Source: Streptococcus henryi DSM 19005 (GTDB lineage: Bacteria; Bacillota; Bacilli; Lactobacillales; Streptococcaceae). From it: a stretch of 64,000 nt of DNA. The position numbers were made by a program, and so were the translations under genes. Below, piece by piece: positions 8,609-18,420 of this stretch. Position 1 is the stretch's first letter. Every line of letters starts with the position of its first letter. The stretch lies in assembly GCF_000376985.1 (NCBI RefSeq), contig NZ_AQYA01000036.1, positions 1 to 64,000 on the forward strand, read 5' to 3'. The notes beneath the pieces are model-generated. The model saw only the letters and a list, made by a program, of their open reading frames with translations. It was not told where the DNA came from and did no database searches.

Positions 8609-9285
8609 TGATCACTCCACAAATTCATGGCAGACAAGAAATCGTCCGAAACAGAAACTTTTGGACTCTTAGCTTCCTCACGCTCCTGACGACGCTCCTC
8701 AACCTGACGCAAAGTCGTAATCCCCTCACGACGCCAATTGCGCAAAATCGCATTAATATAATTCCAATTTGTCTTACCATTAAAGACCGCTTCACGTAAA
8801 GCTGCTCGCACCAAATCTGGCTCCGCCTTATCGTCCTTGAGCGTTTTTTGAAGATCCTCTAGTTCAAATGGGCTGAGCATCCTACCAAGTTCACGTTCAA
8901 AATCTTCTACAAGATCTTTTAAGCTATTACCTTCCTCAGCTGGCGCAAGCGTATCAGAATCCTCCTCGAGAAGAGCATCCAACTTCGCCAATACAGGACT
9001 AGCGTCAAAAATGACCTCAATCTCGCCACCAAGTTCGATAGTCTTCATATCTAAAAGCCCTTGAGCAGTTAAATTTGAAATTAGACGATTGACCTCTGCA
9101 ACTGTTTTGTCCATAGCAGTTGCAATTTGACTTGGTGCCAAATCATCCAATCGCGTTGTATTTTGTAAATAAAAGAATTGCCAGACTAAAAATTCATCCG
9201 AAGATTTAAAAATATCTTTATAGTGAAACAGTAAGGCAGCCGGTAAGACCAGATTGCCAGATTGATAATTTTCTAAAAAACTCAT
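8605..9285 (-). CDS. dnaD: DnaD-type primosome loading protein
   Basis: This 226-residue protein has an N-terminal winged-helix domain (residues about 1-100) and a C-terminal DnaB_2/DDBH2 domain. The latter ends in the family motif NYINAILRNWRREGI (about residues 175-190). DnaD works with DnaA, DnaB and DnaI to load the replicative helicase at the origin and at stalled forks. The start at 9285 follows AGAGGAAA. The end of metA upstream is only nine bases away, so metA-dnaD-nth may be one transcript. Confidence 0.92.
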   Translation of the reverse strand: MSFLENYQSGNLVLPAALLFHYKDIFKSSDEFLVWQFFYLQNTTRLDDLAPSQIATAMDKTVAEVNRLISNLTAQGLLDMKTIELGGEIEVIFDASPVLAKLDALLEEDSDTLAPAEEGNSLKDLVEDFERELGRMLSPFELEDLQKTLKDDKAEPDLVRAALREAVFNGKTNWNYINAILRNWRREGITTLRQVEERRQEREEAKSPKVSVSDDFLSAMNLWSDQ

Positions 9286-9294
9286 TGATTTCCT

Positions 9295-10239
9295 CTATAG
9301 ATAACCGAAAAATGAATAATCCGTTTCCAGTTCTTCCAATTGATATGGGGTTTCTTGATAAACACCGTAGTTTAGCCAATTGCTAAAGAATGTAGTAGCA
9401 GCTAGATTCCAACGCATCTTGATATTTTCTGCTGGGTTATCATCTTGATAATAATTCTCTGGGACATCTGGATTTTTACCAGCCAAAACATCTCGCTGAT
9501 ATTCCTTGTCTAAGGTATCACGGTCATACTCCAGGTGCCCAAAACTAAAGACCTCACGCAAATCTTTTGTCGCCAAAATCGACAGCCCAACTTCTTCACT
9601 TGCCGCAATAATATCAAGACTCTCTAATTTCTCAACATCAGAAACCAAAACCTCTGTATAACGAGAATGCGGTGCCATAAAACTATCATCAAAGCCATGC
9701 ATAAGCGGGTTGCCATTATCTTTCACATCTTGTGAAAAAATACCAGATAATTTACGGGACATCAAAACCTTGTCTACACCATATTTATAATACAATCCAG
9801 CTTGTGCTCCCCAACAAAGATGTAAGGTTGAGTAAACGTGGGTCTTTGACCAATCAAAAATCTCACATAACTCTTCCCAATAATCAACCTCTTCAAATGC
9901 CAGGGTTTCAACAGGAGCACCTGTAATAATTAAACCATCATAATATTTATGTTTAATATCAGAAAATGTCTTATAAAATGCTTCAAGATGCTCAGCCGCA
10001 GTATTCTTGGACTCATGACTTTCCATGTAAAGAAAATCGACATTAATCTGGAGAGGTGTGTTTGCCAAAAGTCGAAGCAACTGCGTTTCGGTTGCTTCTT
10101 TGGTCGGCATTAGATTCAAGATTAAAACCTCCATAGGACGAATATCTTGATGTCTCGCTCTGCTATCATCCATAATGAAGACATTTTCAGAACGTAGTAT
10201 ATCGAGTGCCGGCAAGGCTTTATCAAGTTTAATTGGCAT
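9295..10239 (-). CDS. metA: Homoserine O-acyltransferase, predicted acetyl-CoA type
   Basis: The protein has 314 residues of the MetA fold. The catalytic cysteine is Cys142 in HLCWGAQA, and His235 and Glu237 lie in FGHLEYD, all matching the family catalytic set. Residue 111 is glutamate ([15 protein letters not shown]). Published work on MetA links glycine here to succinyl-CoA use and glutamate to acetyl-CoA use, so this enzyme is expected to make O-acetyl-L-homoserine, the entry step of methionine synthesis, despite the traditional 'succinyltransferase' name. A consensus promoter and a methionine-regulator box lie upstream. Confidence 0.95.
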   Translation of the reverse strand: MPIKLDKALPALDILRSENVFIMDDSRARHQDIRPMEVLILNLMPTKEATETQLLRLLANTPLQINVDFLYMESHESKNTAAEHLEAFYKTFSDIKHKYYDGLIITGAPVETLAFEEVDYWEELCEIFDWSKTHVYSTLHLCWGAQAGLYYKYGVDKVLMSRKLSGIFSQDVKDNGNPLMHGFDDSFMAPHSRYTEVLVSDVEKLESLDIIAASEEVGLSILATKDLREVFSFGHLEYDRDTLDKEYQRDVLAGKNPDVPENYYQDDNPAENIKMRWNLAATTFFSNWLNYGVYQETPYQLEELETDYSFFGYL

Positions 10240-10275
10240 AAAAATATCTCCATTTCATACAATATCTTTCTTAAT

Positions 10276-10304
10276 ATTATAGACCATGGAGATATAGTTT
10301 TCAA
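10276..10304 (-). promoter_or_regulatory. Sigma-A promoter of metA
   Basis: Leftward: TTGAAA at 10304-10299, a 17-base spacer, and TATAAT at 10281-10276. The spacer contains ATATCTCCAT, the exact inverse of ATGGAGATAT around the metA ribosome site; the pair could form a DNA palindrome, but only the second arm would be transcribed. Confidence 0.8.
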
Positions 10305-10326
10305 TTATATAAATTCTTTAGTTAGC

Positions 10327-10343
10327 TATAGTTAAGAACTATA
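10327..10343. promoter_or_regulatory. MetR/MtaR box upstream of metA
   Basis: TATAGTTAAGAACTATA is a perfect 17-bp palindrome (7-bp arms around AAG) extended by GC on each side. It matches the consensus described for the LysR-type methionine regulator MetR/MtaR of streptococci (TATAGTT-n3-AACTATA). It lies about 22 bases upstream of the metA -35 box, a position suited to activation. No S-box or T-box was seen in the short leader, consistent with regulation by a protein. Confidence 0.75.
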
Positions 10344-10403
10344 GCCAATAATAAGCATTTCTGATAATCCTAAGATAAGATGCCAGTCAAAAATAGCTAT
10401 TTT

Positions 10404-10922
10404 TTAGCCAGGGAAATTCATCAAGACTTTTGTGTCGTAGCCTTCGATGGCTTTACGTCCATTAAGGCCGTCCAATTCAATAAGGAAGGCACATCCAGCA
10501 ACGACTCCGCCAAGGCGTTCAATCATTTCGATTGTCGCTTTAACAGTACCACCTGTTGCCAAAAGATCATCAACGATAAGGACACGTTGTCCTGGTTTGA
10601 TGGCATCAGCATGCATGCATAGCGTATCAATACCATATTCTTTTTCGTAGTCAGCAGAAATAACTTCACGTGGCAATTTACCTGGTTTACGCACTGGCGC
10701 AAAACCAACACCAAGTTCAAAAGCAACTGGACAGCCAACGATGAAACCACGAGCTTCTGGACCAACAATCATGTCAATTTTTTTGTCAGTAGCATATTGT
10801 ACGATTTCACGTACAGCATAGCTATAAGCATTTCCATCAGCCATAAGTGGTGAGATATCACGGAACGTCACACCTTCTTGTGGGTAGTTTTCAATTGAAG
10901 CAATATAATTTTCTAAATCCAT
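10404..10922 (-). CDS. apt: Adenine phosphoribosyltransferase
   Basis: This 172-residue purine salvage enzyme converts adenine and PRPP to AMP in the cytosol. The PRPP-binding motif [13 protein letters not shown] spans residues 114-126, and the substrate-binding GPEARGF lies at 54-60. Length and both motifs are standard for Apt. The ATG at 10922 follows AGGAAG. In other streptococci apt commonly sits next to recJ; here a surface protein gene lies between them (recalled synteny). Confidence 0.95.
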   Translation of the reverse strand: MDLENYIASIENYPQEGVTFRDISPLMADGNAYSYAVREIVQYATDKKIDMIVGPEARGFIVGCPVAFELGVGFAPVRKPGKLPREVISADYEKEYGIDTLCMHADAIKPGQRVLIVDDLLATGGTVKATIEMIERLGGVVAGCAFLIELDGLNGRKAIEGYDTKVLMNFPG

Positions 10923-10967
10923 TTTTTCTTCCTATCGGCATTTGCCAAAAAATAATTTTTACAATCT

Positions 10968-10996
10968 ATTGTATCATACTTTTTCATTTTGGTAAA
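10968..10996 (-). promoter_or_regulatory. Promoter of apt
   Basis: Leftward: TTTACC at 10996-10991, a 17-base spacer ending in TGA, and TACAAT at 10973-10968 (an extended -10). The start codon is 45 bases downstream. Confidence 0.6.
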
Positions 10997-11030
10997 ACGT
11001 GATACTACTTTTGAAAGCGCACACCCCCAA

Positions 11031-11063
11031 AAAAAGAGAAACCCAAAACGGGAATCTCTTTGA
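11031..11063 (-). terminator. Rho-independent terminator after the LPXTG surface protein gene
   Basis: AAAGAGAAACCC (11033-11044) pairs with GGGAATCTCTTT (11050-11061). On the minus strand a run of seven T follows the stem, about 35 bases after the surface protein stop codon. Confidence 0.85.
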
Positions 11064-11094
11064 TTTTTATTTACCTCTAGTAAAAACTAAAGCA

Positions 11095-14000
11095 TTATTC
11101 TTCCTCTTTACGTTTTTTACCTAGTAAACTGAACCCACCAACTAGCATACCTAGTCCTGCCAAGGTTACTAGAGTTGAGTCTTTTTCACCTGTTTGAGGG
11201 AGTTCATTAGTTTTCTCACTTGGAGCTACTGGTTGTTTAGCTGGAGTTGGATTTTCTGGTGTTACCACAACTGGTTCTTCTTTAGCAACTTCTTCATAGA
11301 TATAAGTAATGATATTATCGCCTTCTTGAATATTACCAGTCTGATTTCCATCTACACGTATCAATCTGTATTCTTTACCATCGATGGTGATGACTTCTGG
11401 GTAAATCGATGACAAGTCATATTGCTCACCAATTGAGTGATCTGTCACTTCAGTTCCCCTGAGTGTGCTTCCATCTGTCGTTACAAAATTAACAGTAAGA
11501 TTAGCTTTAACTTCACGATAGACATAAGTAACAGTAGCACCATTAGCACTTACATTACCTTCTTCACTTCCTTGGACTTCAATCAACTCAAAGACTTTAC
11601 CATTACTTAGCACAATACGTTCTTGACGATCATTCGACGTATCATAATTGTCACCAACATTAACTTCAGTAAGGTTAGAGAATAATAATGGTTTACCTGA
11701 TTCGTCAACAAAATTTATACGCAAAGATGAGATTTGTGGTGTCACATCCTCATAGATAAAAGTAACCTCTACATCTTCTTTAGAAGTTGTTCCTTTTGCA
11801 TTATCAGGAACAGTTACCAAGCGATAAGTCTTGCCATCAGCTGTTGTGATTACCGGTGTTGCCAAATTATTTGTATCATAAGCAAGGCCTGTTGAAACAT
11901 GGTCGTATGGTGTTTGACTTGATGCTATTGGATTACCATCTTGGTCAAGGAAGTTAACTGTGATACCTGATGTCACTTCACGGTAAGTATAAGTTACTGT
12001 GTTACCGTCTTTAGAGACTGTACCAGTTTCTAGATCCTCAGTTCCGACTAAAGCATAGGTCTTGCCATCGGCAGTAATAATCTCAGGATCTGCTTTATCT
12101 GTTGTGCCATAAGCTGTTCCTGTTGAGACATTCTCTTTTACTGTAACTGGTGACTTGACTTCATTACCAGACTCATCCACATAGTTAACGGTCACATCGG
12201 GTTTAACTTCACTGTAGGTATAAGTTACCATTACACCATCGGCATCAACTCTACCTGTTTCAGGTTTTTCACTATCTTCTGTACTTTCAACACCATCAAG
12301 TTGATAAGTTTTACCATCAGTTGTCACAATTTCAGCATCTGCCTCATCTGTTGTATCATAAGCTGTTCCTGTTGAAACATTCTCTTTTACTGTAATTGGT
12401 GACTTAATTTCATTACCAGACTCATCCACATAGTTAACTGTGACTGACGCTTTGACTTCTTCATAGACATAGGTTACTTCTACATCTTCTTTAGAAGTTG
12501 TTCCTTTAGCATTGTTAGGAACAGTTACCAAGCGATAAGTCTTGCCATCAGCTGCTATGATTACCGGTGTTGCCAAATCACTTGTATCATAAGCAAGGCC
12601 CGTTGAAACATGGTCGTATGGTATTTGACTTGGTGCTATTGGATTACCATCTTGGTCAAGGAAGTTAACTGTGATACCTGATGTCACTTCACGGTAGGTA
12701 TAAGTTACTGTGTTACCGCCGTTAGAAACTGTGCCCGTCTCTGGATCTTCAGTTCCGACTAGGGCATAGGTCTTGCCATCAGATGTCACAATCTCTTGAT
12801 CTGCCTTATCTGTTGTGTCATAAGCTGTTCCTGTTGAAACATTCTCTTTTACTGTAACTGGTGACTTGATCTCATTTCCAGACTCATCCACATAGTTTAC
12901 TGTGACATCGGCTTTGACTTCACGGTAGGTATAAATTACTGTGTTACCGCCCTTAGAGACTGTGCCCGTCTCTGGATCTTCAGTTCCGACTAGGGCATAG
13001 GTCTTGCCATCAGATGTCACAATTTCTGCATCTGCCTTATCTGTTGTATCATAAGCTGTTCCTGTTGAAGCTTGGTCAAGATCAAGAACAGGGTTTTTAA
13101 TGACTTCGCCATTGTCATCCACATAATTTACTGTGACATTGGCTTTGACTTCACGGTAGTTATAAGTTACTGTGTTACCATCTTTAGAAACTGTGCCCGT
13201 TTCTGAATCTTTAGTTCCAACTAGGGCATAGGTCTTGCCATCAGATGTCACAATTTCTGCTTCTGCTTTATCTGTTGTGTCATAAGCTGTTCCTGTTGAA
13301 ACATTCTCTTTTACTGTAACTGGTGACTTGATCTCATTTCCAGACTCATCCACATAGTTTACTGTAACATCAGCTTTGACTTCACGATAGGTATAAGTTA
13401 CTGTATTACCACCTTTAGAAACTCTTCCGGTCTCTGAATCTTCAGTTCCGACTAGAGCATAGGTCTTGCCATCAGATGTCACAATTTCTGCTTCTGCTTT
13501 ATCTGTTGTATCGTAAGCTGTTCCTGTTGAAGCTTGGTCAAGATCAAGAACAGGGTTTTTAATGACTTCGCCATTGTCATCCACATAATTTACTGTGACA
13601 TTGGCTTTGACTTCATCGTAGATATATGTTACAACTACATTTTCGACCTTTACTTTGCCTTTTTCGTTTTCTGGGCGATCCTCTCTGAGAGTATAGGTTT
13701 TGCCATCTGATGTTACAATCTCATTTTTTGCACGTGATGAAGCATCATAATCAACACCAACCTCTTCATTTTCCTTAACTAGAACAGAATCTTCAATAGT
13801 TGTGTAACTACCATCTTCATTTTCTGTTACAAAACGTGCAATAACATCTTTTTGCGCTAATTTATAATAATATGTCACCTCTGTAAGGCTGTTCGTAATC
13901 TTACCTTCTTCAGCTCCAACGACATTTACACGCTCATATACTTTTCCATCAGCATCATAAATTACGAATTTTTCTGCAGCATGGTCTTTAGCTGAATCTT

Positions 14001-15960
14001 CAACATTTTGTCTGGCTTCTAGCGTTGAATATCTTTTACCAACCAAGCCTTCCTCCACAGCGTAAACTGATGGGGACACTTCTGTAGTTGTACCTACAAG
14101 ATAGAAGTTAACTTTAACATTACCTTTTTTGATATTTAATTGGAAATCTTCAACCTCACCTGACTCAGCCGCGCCTGTAGGTGATTCTATCTGTGATTGG
14201 TTTTTTGCAATACGAACACGTACACCAAGTTTATCGATTCCCTTATAGCTCTCTAATGCTGCTGTAGTTGGGAAAACAAGTTCAATCGTTCCATCAATCG
14301 CATTAACAATTGCACTTCCTTCTTCAGGTCCGCTCTCTCCATCAATAAGCTCACCATTATCAAATTTTCCGTTATTGTTAAAATCAATCCATGCGTGTAC
14401 ATATGCTGCACTTGTACCACTAAGATTTGTTATAACTGGTAAAACAAAAGTTTCACCTTCAGCGCTAACTTTAAGTTTAGAATCGTTTTCACTTAAACCA
14501 GTTAATTGTGTGATTCCCTCATCTGCATCAAGAGTATTATCGTCACCTGTCCAAGGTGTTAATGTTCCTTCATCCATATCAGGTGGAACCGTTCCAAGAT
14601 ATGGGTTATCTGCATCAGCCATTTTATGTGAGGCACCACCATATGACTCAGGAGCATCTCCTGTATCACGAGTAACAAATCCGATCTGGAAGGACTGCTT
14701 CCCTGTTGTGTCCATATAAACTGATAAAGTCACCCCTGAAATGGGATCAATTGCTGCTGTTGATACAATTGGTGTACTTGAAATACTAAGTTTATTTGTA
14801 ATAGGGCCAAATACCTGTGTTCCTAAACCACCATTTTCCGTATTCTCGTTAATAAAGAGAGGGTTTGTAGATGAATTGTTTACAGTATAGTTTGGAGCTG
14901 ATAAGTTATTTTTTACATTTGCTAAGAGATCCCATGGCGTTCCATCGGTCTTAAACATTATATACTCAGTGGCCCCAGCTTCTTCCCCATCTGCAACAAT
15001 TACAGTTGGAGATACAGGTTTATCATTATATGTCGCTGTAACACGCAGGGTTATACCAATATTAGCATTATTATTAAACGTAGTAATATTGGTGTATTTA
15101 TTCCCTGTCTTCATTCCAGCTTGAGATAGATGTGACCATCTTTCAGATTGAATATCAAAGATAACATCCTGACTGCTTTCTACGCCATTGATATTTAAAG
15201 TATTCAAAAATTCAACATAGATAATATATCCTGGAGCAATCTCACGTTTATAAGTTGCACCAGCACGAATCGCAGGACGTACAGTGCTACCATTTGCTAC
15301 ATTTTCTATACCAGTAATCTCTGCCTTGGAGTCACTAAAGTCCAACCAAATGATTTCTTTATTTAAACTTTCAGCTTCTGCACGAGTCAAAGTAGGCAAT
15401 TCTGATGCTTTAGGGTAAGTTTTTACCTCTCTAGTCTCTGTAGAATCCTCATCCCCAAGACTATCATCTGAACCATCAAGAGTTTCTGTCCCCAAAACAG
15501 TATCATTAGAATTAGCTTCTTCGTCAGTTTGCTCTTTTGAATCTTGTACCTCAACAGCATTTTCATCATCAGCTAAATCAGTTGTCTGATTGTCTAGATT
15601 AGAAGTATTTTCTTTTTCAGTATCAGACTCAGTCAATTGAACATTTTCTTCTTTATTATCAGTTTCTGAAGCAGCAGTTAGCTCACTTGCTTCCTTTGCT
15701 GTATCTTCAGTAGATGTAAGAGAATCACTGCCTAATGCTTGATCATCACTATTTGAAACATTTGCAGCTGATTCCTCAACTTGTTTAATATCAGTTTGTT
15801 CGGCAACTGCTGGTGTAGTTGTTTCGTCTGCGGACACGACTGTAACAGCACCATTAACTGCAAAAACAGTACCTATCAAGACAGATGCAGTACCAATTTT
15901 AAACTTTTTAATTGTGAAACGTTGCTTGGTTTCTGAATTTCTAGAGTTATTAAACGACAT
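11095..15960 (-). CDS. LPXTG-anchored adhesin with GEVED domain and 12 MucBP-type repeats
   Basis: This 1621-residue cell-wall protein starts with a YSIRK-like signal peptide (RFTIKKFKIGTASVLIGTVFAVNGAVTVVSA). It continues with an acidic Ser/Thr/Glu-rich stretch to about residue 180 and a non-repetitive N-terminal region. A GEVED-type module around residues 430-610 includes DTGDAPESYGGASH, DFNNNGKFDNGE and SGEVEDFQLNI. From about residue 613 there are 12 repeats of about 75-80 residues of MucBP type (VTVNYVDESGNEIKSP...GKTYALVGTED...VTYTYREV). The C-terminus is LPQTG, a hydrophobic helix and KKRKEEE, the sortase signal. MucBP repeats often bind mucin or extend the adhesive head; ligand is inferred only. 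AAGGAA precedes the ATG. Confidence 0.92.
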   Translation of the reverse strand: MSFNNSRNSETKQRFTIKKFKIGTASVLIGTVFAVNGAVTVVSADETTTPAVAEQTDIKQVEESAANVSNSDDQALGSDSLTSTEDTAKEASELTAASETDNKEENVQLTESDTEKENTSNLDNQTTDLADDENAVEVQDSKEQTDEEANSNDTVLGTETLDGSDDSLGDEDSTETREVKTYPKASELPTLTRAEAESLNKEIIWLDFSDSKAEITGIENVANGSTVRPAIRAGATYKREIAPGYIIYVEFLNTLNINGVESSQDVIFDIQSERWSHLSQAGMKTGNKYTNITTFNNNANIGITLRVTATYNDKPVSPTVIVADGEEAGATEYIMFKTDGTPWDLLANVKNNLSAPNYTVNNSSTNPLFINENTENGGLGTQVFGPITNKLSISSTPIVSTAAIDPISGVTLSVYMDTTGKQSFQIGFVTRDTGDAPESYGGASHKMADADNPYLGTVPPDMDEGTLTPWTGDDNTLDADEGITQLTGLSENDSKLKVSAEGETFVLPVITNLSGTSAAYVHAWIDFNNNGKFDNGELIDGESGPEEGSAIVNAIDGTIELVFPTTAALESYKGIDKLGVRVRIAKNQSQIESPTGAAESGEVEDFQLNIKKGNVKVNFYLVGTTTEVSPSVYAVEEGLVGKRYSTLEARQNVEDSAKDHAAEKFVIYDADGKVYERVNVVGAEEGKITNSLTEVTYYYKLAQKDVIARFVTENEDGSYTTIEDSVLVKENEEVGVDYDASSRAKNEIVTSDGKTYTLREDRPENEKGKVKVENVVVTYIYDEVKANVTVNYVDDNGEVIKNPVLDLDQASTGTAYDTTDKAEAEIVTSDGKTYALVGTEDSETGRVSKGGNTVTYTYREVKADVTVNYVDESGNEIKSPVTVKENVSTGTAYDTTDKAEAEIVTSDGKTYALVGTKDSETGTVSKDGNTVTYNYREVKANVTVNYVDDNGEVIKNPVLDLDQASTGTAYDTTDKADAEIVTSDGKTYALVGTEDPETGTVSKGGNTVIYTYREVKADVTVNYVDESGNEIKSPVTVKENVSTGTAYDTTDKADQEIVTSDGKTYALVGTEDPETGTVSNGGNTVTYTYREVTSGITVNFLDQDGNPIAPSQIPYDHVSTGLAYDTSDLATPVIIAADGKTYRLVTVPNNAKGTTSKEDVEVTYVYEEVKASVTVNYVDESGNEIKSPITVKENVSTGTAYDTTDEADAEIVTTDGKTYQLDGVESTEDSEKPETGRVDADGVMVTYTYSEVKPDVTVNYVDESGNEVKSPVTVKENVSTGTAYGTTDKADPEIITADGKTYALVGTEDLETGTVSKDGNTVTYTYREVTSGITVNFLDQDGNPIASSQTPYDHVSTGLAYDTNNLATPVITTADGKTYRLVTVPDNAKGTTSKEDVEVTFIYEDVTPQISSLRINFVDESGKPLLFSNLTEVNVGDNYDTSNDRQERIVLSNGKVFELIEVQGSEEGNVSANGATVTYVYREVKANLTVNFVTTDGSTLRGTEVTDHSIGEQYDLSSIYPEVITIDGKEYRLIRVDGNQTGNIQEGDNIITYIYEEVAKEEPVVVTPENPTPAKQPVAPSEKTNELPQTGEKDSTLVTLAGLGMLVGGFSLLGKKRKEEE
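11500..14122. repeat. Tandem MucBP-coding repeat array with a 462-bp near-identical duplication
   Basis: The array codes for most of the 12 repeats of the surface protein. Units are about 231 bp, and alternate units are of two kinds (with KENVSTGTAYDTT, or with DLDQASTGTAYDTT). The two-unit block around 13150-13610 recurs around 12690-13150, exactly 462 bp away (AATGACTTCGCCATTGTCAT starts at 13099 and 13561). A third kind (FLDQDGNPIA...DHVSTGLAYDT) occurs near 12450-12690 and 11730-11990. The similarity at DNA level points to recent internal duplication and likely length variation between strains. Confidence 0.8.
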
Positions 15961-16004
15961 TCTAATTCCTTTCGCATCAATATTTCTTTCGTATTACTTT
16001 GTCC

Positions 16005-16040
16005 AAAATACTTAAATATTCTTTTTTAAAATACTTAAAT
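16005..16040. promoter_or_regulatory. Paired direct repeat upstream of the LPXTG gene
   Basis: AAAATACTTAAAT occurs at 16005-16017 and again at 16028-16040, a 23-base period, between the recJ terminator and the surface protein start. Its place just upstream of the probable promoter suggests binding sites for a regulator, but no clear -35/-10 pair could be assigned. Confidence 0.35.
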
Positions 16041-16057
16041 GTTCCTGCTTAGACAAG

Positions 16058-16077
16058 AAAAGCCCTCATGGGCTTTT
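16058..16077 (-). terminator. Terminator after recJ
   Basis: AAAAGCCC and GGGCTTTT pair around TCAT, with A and T runs on both sides, so the hairpin can work in either direction. It follows recJ on the minus strand. Confidence 0.75.
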
Positions 16078-16215
16078 TCTGCGTAAATACTATACTAACA
16101 CGCTTTAAAATCTTTTTCAAAATGATTTCATTAGAATTTTCATACTTTCAGACATCACAATATCTGCTTAATAATACTCTTTTTAGCCTTTAATTTAATA
16201 CAATCTATGAATCCC

Positions 16216-18420
16216 TCAATCTCCATTTTTCAGCCAATCATAGATTTCTTGTGGGGTTCCTAGTGCCATGAGTTCTTGGAATTTGACCAAGTTTTTCAAG
16301 TCCTGATAGATTTGACTTTCTGAGATGTCGCGTTTTTGAGCATCCTTATTAACTGTCATGACGCCGTCAGTGATGCTGACAAAATCTAATTCGTCAAAAA
16401 TCTGAATCATCTTGACCAGTAGGATGTCTGGTATTTTTAGGAAATGGCTGAGCTCTTGCAGTTTATAGCGGACATCAAATTCTGGAAATTGATAGATCGT
16501 CTTGTAAAGTTTGGCAAACTGCTCGCGCGTTCCGTAACCTGTCAGATAATAGGATTGTTTAATCTGATTTTTAAAATAGATGGCAGAAAAATCCTGATCT
16601 GCAAAGAGAGATTTGAGTTCTTCTTGATTCTCTGGAATGTCAAGAAGAACAACTGCCTCAGCACTGCTATTTTCCGACAAAATGGGAACATTATCAGGCA
16701 GACTGGCATTTTTAGAACGAATATCAAAAAGCTGGACTCCCTGAACACGGGCATCTTCCAGCATGAGCTGGAGTGTCGTCTGGCCATTCCATTTGTTAAT
16801 CGAAAGGGAAACAGCTAGTTCTAAACCTTGTGCCTGTTGGAATTCTTGTGCTAAGTGACCTTGGTTAAAGGCTACTAAGTCAAAACTGTCAGCTCCCTGA
16901 GCCAGTTTTAATTTGAGGTGAGCACCATTTTGTCCCATAGTTCTAGCCTGCTTAACTTCAAAGTCTTTAAGCATGAAAATAGGCTTTTTATTGTCCATTC
17001 CAAATGGTGCCAGCTTTTCTAAACTCTTTATGGTCTCTAAACTCAATTCAGAGAGAGAAATAGTCTCATCAATGGTCAAGCTATTCTTCTGTGACATGTC
17101 AATGTCATGGTCTTGGACATAAGCACACATGATGTCAGAAAGCTGGTCTAGTTTGTCTGCTTCCAAGGTCATACCAGCAGCTCCGCTATGGCCTCCAAAG
17201 GCTAGAAAGAGGTCACGATGGTCATCAAGAGCCTTAAAAATATCGACTGCCTCAATACTACGGGCAGAGCCTTTAGCCAAACCATCTTCAATGTTAAGGA
17301 CAATGACAGGCTGGCTAATTTGCTCAAGGATGCGACCAGCAACAATACCTAGAACACCAGGGTGCCAACCTTGCTTGGCAAGAACCTGCACTGGCTTGCT
17401 CCTATCAATCATAGCAATGGCTTGATCAAAAATTTTCTGAACCACATCCTTGCGTTCCTCGTTTTTGGCATTTATCATGAGGGCAATAGCTTGCGCTTCT
17501 TCATCATCAAAGCCTGTTAAGAGTTCGATGGCAGGATTTGGGTCATCTAGACGTCCAAGAGCGTTAAGTTGCGGAGCTATTTTAAAGCCAATAGTCTCTT
17601 CATTCAGGTCCTGAGCTTCAACCTCTGAAATCTTCATCAGTTCAACAAGGCCAATGCGTTCAGTGGTTTTGAGGACTTGAAGACCAACTTTGACCATGAT
17701 GCGGTTTTCATCTGTCAAGGACACCATATCAGCGATGGTCCCAATGGCTACCAAGTCCAGCATCTCTGTTGGAATGGATTCAAGGAGGGCAGAGGCAAGT
17801 TTAAAGGCTACCCCGCAACCTGCTAAGTGCTTGAAGGGATAGGAACTTTCAGGATGTTCGGGATGCACAATGGCAAAAGCTTGTGGCAGCTCTGCTGGCA
17901 TGCTGTGGTGGTCAGTCACAATAACATCAACACCTTGACTCTGAGCATAGGCAATAGCTTCGTGTCCAGCTACGCCATTATCCACAGTAATAATCAGAGA
18001 GACATCTTGTTGCTCGATAAAGTATTTGTAGACTGACTGATTAGGGCCATAACCGTCTGTAAAGCGGTTTGGGAGATAAACTTGAGCTTCTGCTCCCATC
18101 ATCTCCAGAGTTTCCTTAACGATTGATGCTGAAGTCATACCGTCAGCATCGTAGTCCCCATAAATAAGAATCTGCTCATAGTTTTCAATGGCTTGACGAA
18201 TGCGAGCGACTGCCTTATCCATGTCATGAAGCAGATAAGGGTCATGTAAATGAGACAAATCGGCTGATAAGAAATCTGTCAATTTTTCTTCTGTATTGAT
18301 ACCACGGCTGAAGAGGATTTTACTTGCCGTCAGTGTTAGATTTTCTTTTTTTGCAAGTTTAAAAAAGCCATCATCTGGCTCTTTTTCAATAGGATTCCAA
18401 GAATATTTGGATGTAATCAT
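16216..18420 (-). CDS. recJ: Single-stranded-DNA-specific exonuclease RecJ
   Basis: This 734-residue 5'-3' exonuclease acts on single-stranded DNA in recombination and mismatch or base-excision repair. The DHH phosphoesterase motifs are GDYDADG (residues 88-94), VDNG (about 146) and VTDHHS (168-173). The DHHA1 region carries GWHPGVLGIVAGRI and FGGHSGAAGMTL. A long C-terminal region (about 550-734) matches the Gram-positive RecJ extension. The ATG overlaps the SDR stop codon by four bases, making it the last gene of the hflX operon, closed by the terminator at 16058-16077. Confidence 0.95.
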   Translation of the reverse strand: MITSKYSWNPIEKEPDDGFFKLAKKENLTLTASKILFSRGINTEEKLTDFLSADLSHLHDPYLLHDMDKAVARIRQAIENYEQILIYGDYDADGMTSASIVKETLEMMGAEAQVYLPNRFTDGYGPNQSVYKYFIEQQDVSLIITVDNGVAGHEAIAYAQSQGVDVIVTDHHSMPAELPQAFAIVHPEHPESSYPFKHLAGCGVAFKLASALLESIPTEMLDLVAIGTIADMVSLTDENRIMVKVGLQVLKTTERIGLVELMKISEVEAQDLNEETIGFKIAPQLNALGRLDDPNPAIELLTGFDDEEAQAIALMINAKNEERKDVVQKIFDQAIAMIDRSKPVQVLAKQGWHPGVLGIVAGRILEQISQPVIVLNIEDGLAKGSARSIEAVDIFKALDDHRDLFLAFGGHSGAAGMTLEADKLDQLSDIMCAYVQDHDIDMSQKNSLTIDETISLSELSLETIKSLEKLAPFGMDNKKPIFMLKDFEVKQARTMGQNGAHLKLKLAQGADSFDLVAFNQGHLAQEFQQAQGLELAVSLSINKWNGQTTLQLMLEDARVQGVQLFDIRSKNASLPDNVPILSENSSAEAVVLLDIPENQEELKSLFADQDFSAIYFKNQIKQSYYLTGYGTREQFAKLYKTIYQFPEFDVRYKLQELSHFLKIPDILLVKMIQIFDELDFVSITDGVMTVNKDAQKRDISESQIYQDLKNLVKFQELMALGTPQEIYDWLKNGD

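Noticed and set aside
11194..15960. CRISPR-like regular repeats
   Set aside because: Repeats of about 231 bp lie in frame inside a surface protein gene and encode MucBP domains; no short repeat-spacer pattern is present.
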